DNA from: Planctomicrobium piriforme
GTDB taxonomy: Bacteria; Planctomycetota; Planctomycetia; Pirellulales; PNKZ01
DNA length: 7,206 nt
Direction: 5' to 3'
Assembly: GCA_945877965.1 (NCBI GenBank)
Contig: CAMCTH010000238.1
Location: 1 to 7,206, forward strand
In this document: positions 6,464 to 7,206 of the stretch, piece after piece
Numbering within the stretch: position 1 is the stretch's first letter
Layout: each line of letters opens with the position of its first letter
Program-made: the position numbers and the translations under genes
The notes under the pieces: generated by a model
Seen by the model: only the letters and a program-made list of their open reading frames with translations
The model's database searches: none
Told to the model about the DNA's origin: nothing

Positions 6464-7018
6464 ATGTCCCGACGTAGCCGAGCTCGTGAAGTCGCCCTGC
6501 AAGTCTTGTTTCAAGACGATCTCAACCCCGGCGGGAATCCGGCCGAGGGAGACGCTTTTTTGTTGCGACGTCTGCGCGGCGGCGACCCCGAGGTAATGCC
6601 GCCGTTTGCGAGCACGCCTCCGAAAGCGACTGCGGCCCGCACGCTCGAACCGGCGACGCCGTCGCGGACGAATCCGTTCGGCGAGCGCGCCCCGGCGGAG
6701 AATGTCGGCATTCCTTTGACCTCCGCGCAGTCGGCGGTCGTTGAGTTCGCGCGATCCTTGGTCGCCGGCGTGCGCCGCAATCGGGCTGAACTCGACGAGT
6801 TGCTCGGCAAGACGGCCGACAACTGGCGGATCGAACGGATGGCCGCGACGGACCGCAACGTGATGCGGCTCGGCGCCTTTGAGTTGCTCTACACCGAAAC
6901 GCCCAGCGCGGTCGTCATCAACGAAGCGGTCGAGTTGGCGAAGCGTTATGGCTCGGCCCAATCGGCGCAATTCGTCAACGGCATTCTCGACAAGGTGAAG
7001 CCGGCGAATCGGAAGTGA
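6464..7018 (+). CDS. nusB: Transcription antitermination factor NusB with an internal insertion
   Basis: NusB pairs with NusE (ribosomal protein S10) on boxA RNA and supports antitermination of rRNA operons. The first helix is typical (SRRSRAREVALQVLFQDD, 2-19), as is the C-terminal core: FARSLVAGVRRN at 95-106, NWRIERMAATDRNVMRLGAFELLY at 120-143 (split by the conserved DRN at 130-132), VVINEAVELAKRYG and FVNGILDKV. The protein is 184 residues; bacterial NusB is usually about 130-160. The excess lies at about residues 40-90, rich in Pro, Ala, Thr and Arg, where I would expect a short loop joining the first two helices. It looks disordered. The coding frame is intact. The ATG at 6464 lacks a Shine-Dalgarno; the SRRSRARE start agrees with the family N-terminus. 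Confidence 0.95.
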   Translation: MSRRSRAREVALQVLFQDDLNPGGNPAEGDAFLLRRLRGGDPEVMPPFASTPPKATAARTLEPATPSRTNPFGERAPAENVGIPLTSAQSAVVEFARSLVAGVRRNRAELDELLGKTADNWRIERMAATDRNVMRLGAFELLYTETPSAVVINEAVELAKRYGSAQSAQFVNGILDKVKPANRK

Positions 7019-7021
7019 GAG

Positions 7022-7107
7022 AGTTGCTAGTTGCCGATTGCCAGTTGCCAGTGGCAGACGTCGCAGCTTTTCTCCAACTGGCAACCGACCACTGACGACT
7101 GGCAACA
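7022..7107 (+). repeat. Heptamer inverted-repeat element between nusB and ftsY
   Basis: The left arm, 7022-7056, reads as five 7-base units (AGTTGCT, AGTTGCC, GATTGCC, AGTTGCC, AGTGGCA). The right arm, 7073-7107, reads as five inverted units (TCCAACT, GGCAACC, GACCACT, GACGACT, GGCAACA). In register the arms are complementary at 24 of 35 positions, with a perfect 9-base core (7044-7052 with 7077-7085); ACTGGCAAC recurs at 7098-7106. The 16-base loop is 7057-7072. The architecture matches the element before ribH although the unit sequence differs. It starts 3 bases after the nusB stop and ends 6 bases before the ftsY ATG. Confidence 0.75.
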
Positions 7108-7113
7108 CCGCTC

Positions 7114-7206
7114 ATGGGCTTTTTCGACAAACTCAAAGAGGGCCTCAAGAAGACGACGGCCCTGTTGAACACCGACATCCGCGACTTGTTCAAGTCGCAG
7201 GGGCGG
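7114..7206 (+). CDS. ftsY: Signal recognition particle receptor FtsY, N-terminal fragment
   Basis: Only 31 codons are inside the window. They read MGFFDKLKEGLKKTTALLN and then TDIRDLFKSQG. This is the start of the FtsY N domain (the 'ff.kLk.gL.kT' helix). The N domain begins at residue 1, so the long acidic A domain of E. coli FtsY is absent, as in many bacteria. FtsY is a GTPase at the inner membrane that receives ribosome-SRP complexes. The GTPase domain lies beyond the right edge, so Ffh cannot be strictly excluded, but the N-terminal pattern favours FtsY. No Shine-Dalgarno is visible; the repeat element comes up to the start codon. Confidence 0.82.
   Translation, partial: MGFFDKLKEGLKKTTALLNTDIRDLFKSQGR

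Overview
The window reads as ordinary chromosomal DNA of a planctomycete, probably in or near the Pirellulales. I infer this from the high G+C, GTC/GAC/CTC-rich codon use, the look of the NusB, RibH and FtsY proteins, and a small 'MADRKQNQG...' one-helix membrane protein of a kind I associate with that group. There was no database search, so the phylum is a confident guess and the family a weak one. There are no rRNA or tRNA genes, CRISPR arrays, transposases or phage genes.

Layout: a leftward gene runs off the left edge (1-318; membrane anchor plus coiled coil, function unknown). A 258-base divergent spacer follows. All remaining genes point right: polA (577-3456), coaE overlapping it (from 3453), a 254-base leader, rho (4340-5815), ribH (5911-6414), nusB (6464-7018) and the first 31 codons of ftsY (7114 to the right edge). 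These are housekeeping functions: DNA repair and replication, the last step of CoA synthesis, Rho-dependent termination, riboflavin synthesis, Nus-factor antitermination and the signal-recognition-particle receptor.

Three things stand out. First, short elements with 7-base periodicity sit directly in front of ribH, nusB and ftsY. Two consist of inverted arrays that can fold into hairpins; the nusB one is a three-unit remnant. They end 2 to 6 bases before the start codon, and those three genes show no clear Shine-Dalgarno sequence. Second, the array before ribH matches 31 of 34 bases inside the polA coding region, where it encodes part of a low-complexity N-terminal linker. A mobile or spreading repeat family therefore seems to have entered a gene in frame. 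Third, coaE is interrupted by an in-frame TAG at 3915-3917, although the same frame continues for 55 family-like codons to a natural TAA at 4083-4085. This is a sequencing error, a real nonsense mutation, or read-through.

Smaller points are a roughly 50-residue insertion in NusB, a long N-terminal extension on Rho, and a C-rich, stem-rich rho leader with a possible extended -10 promoter inside the end of the coaE frame. I found no convincing intrinsic terminator with a T-run anywhere. I found no new multi-gene system; the repeat family is the best candidate for something undescribed.
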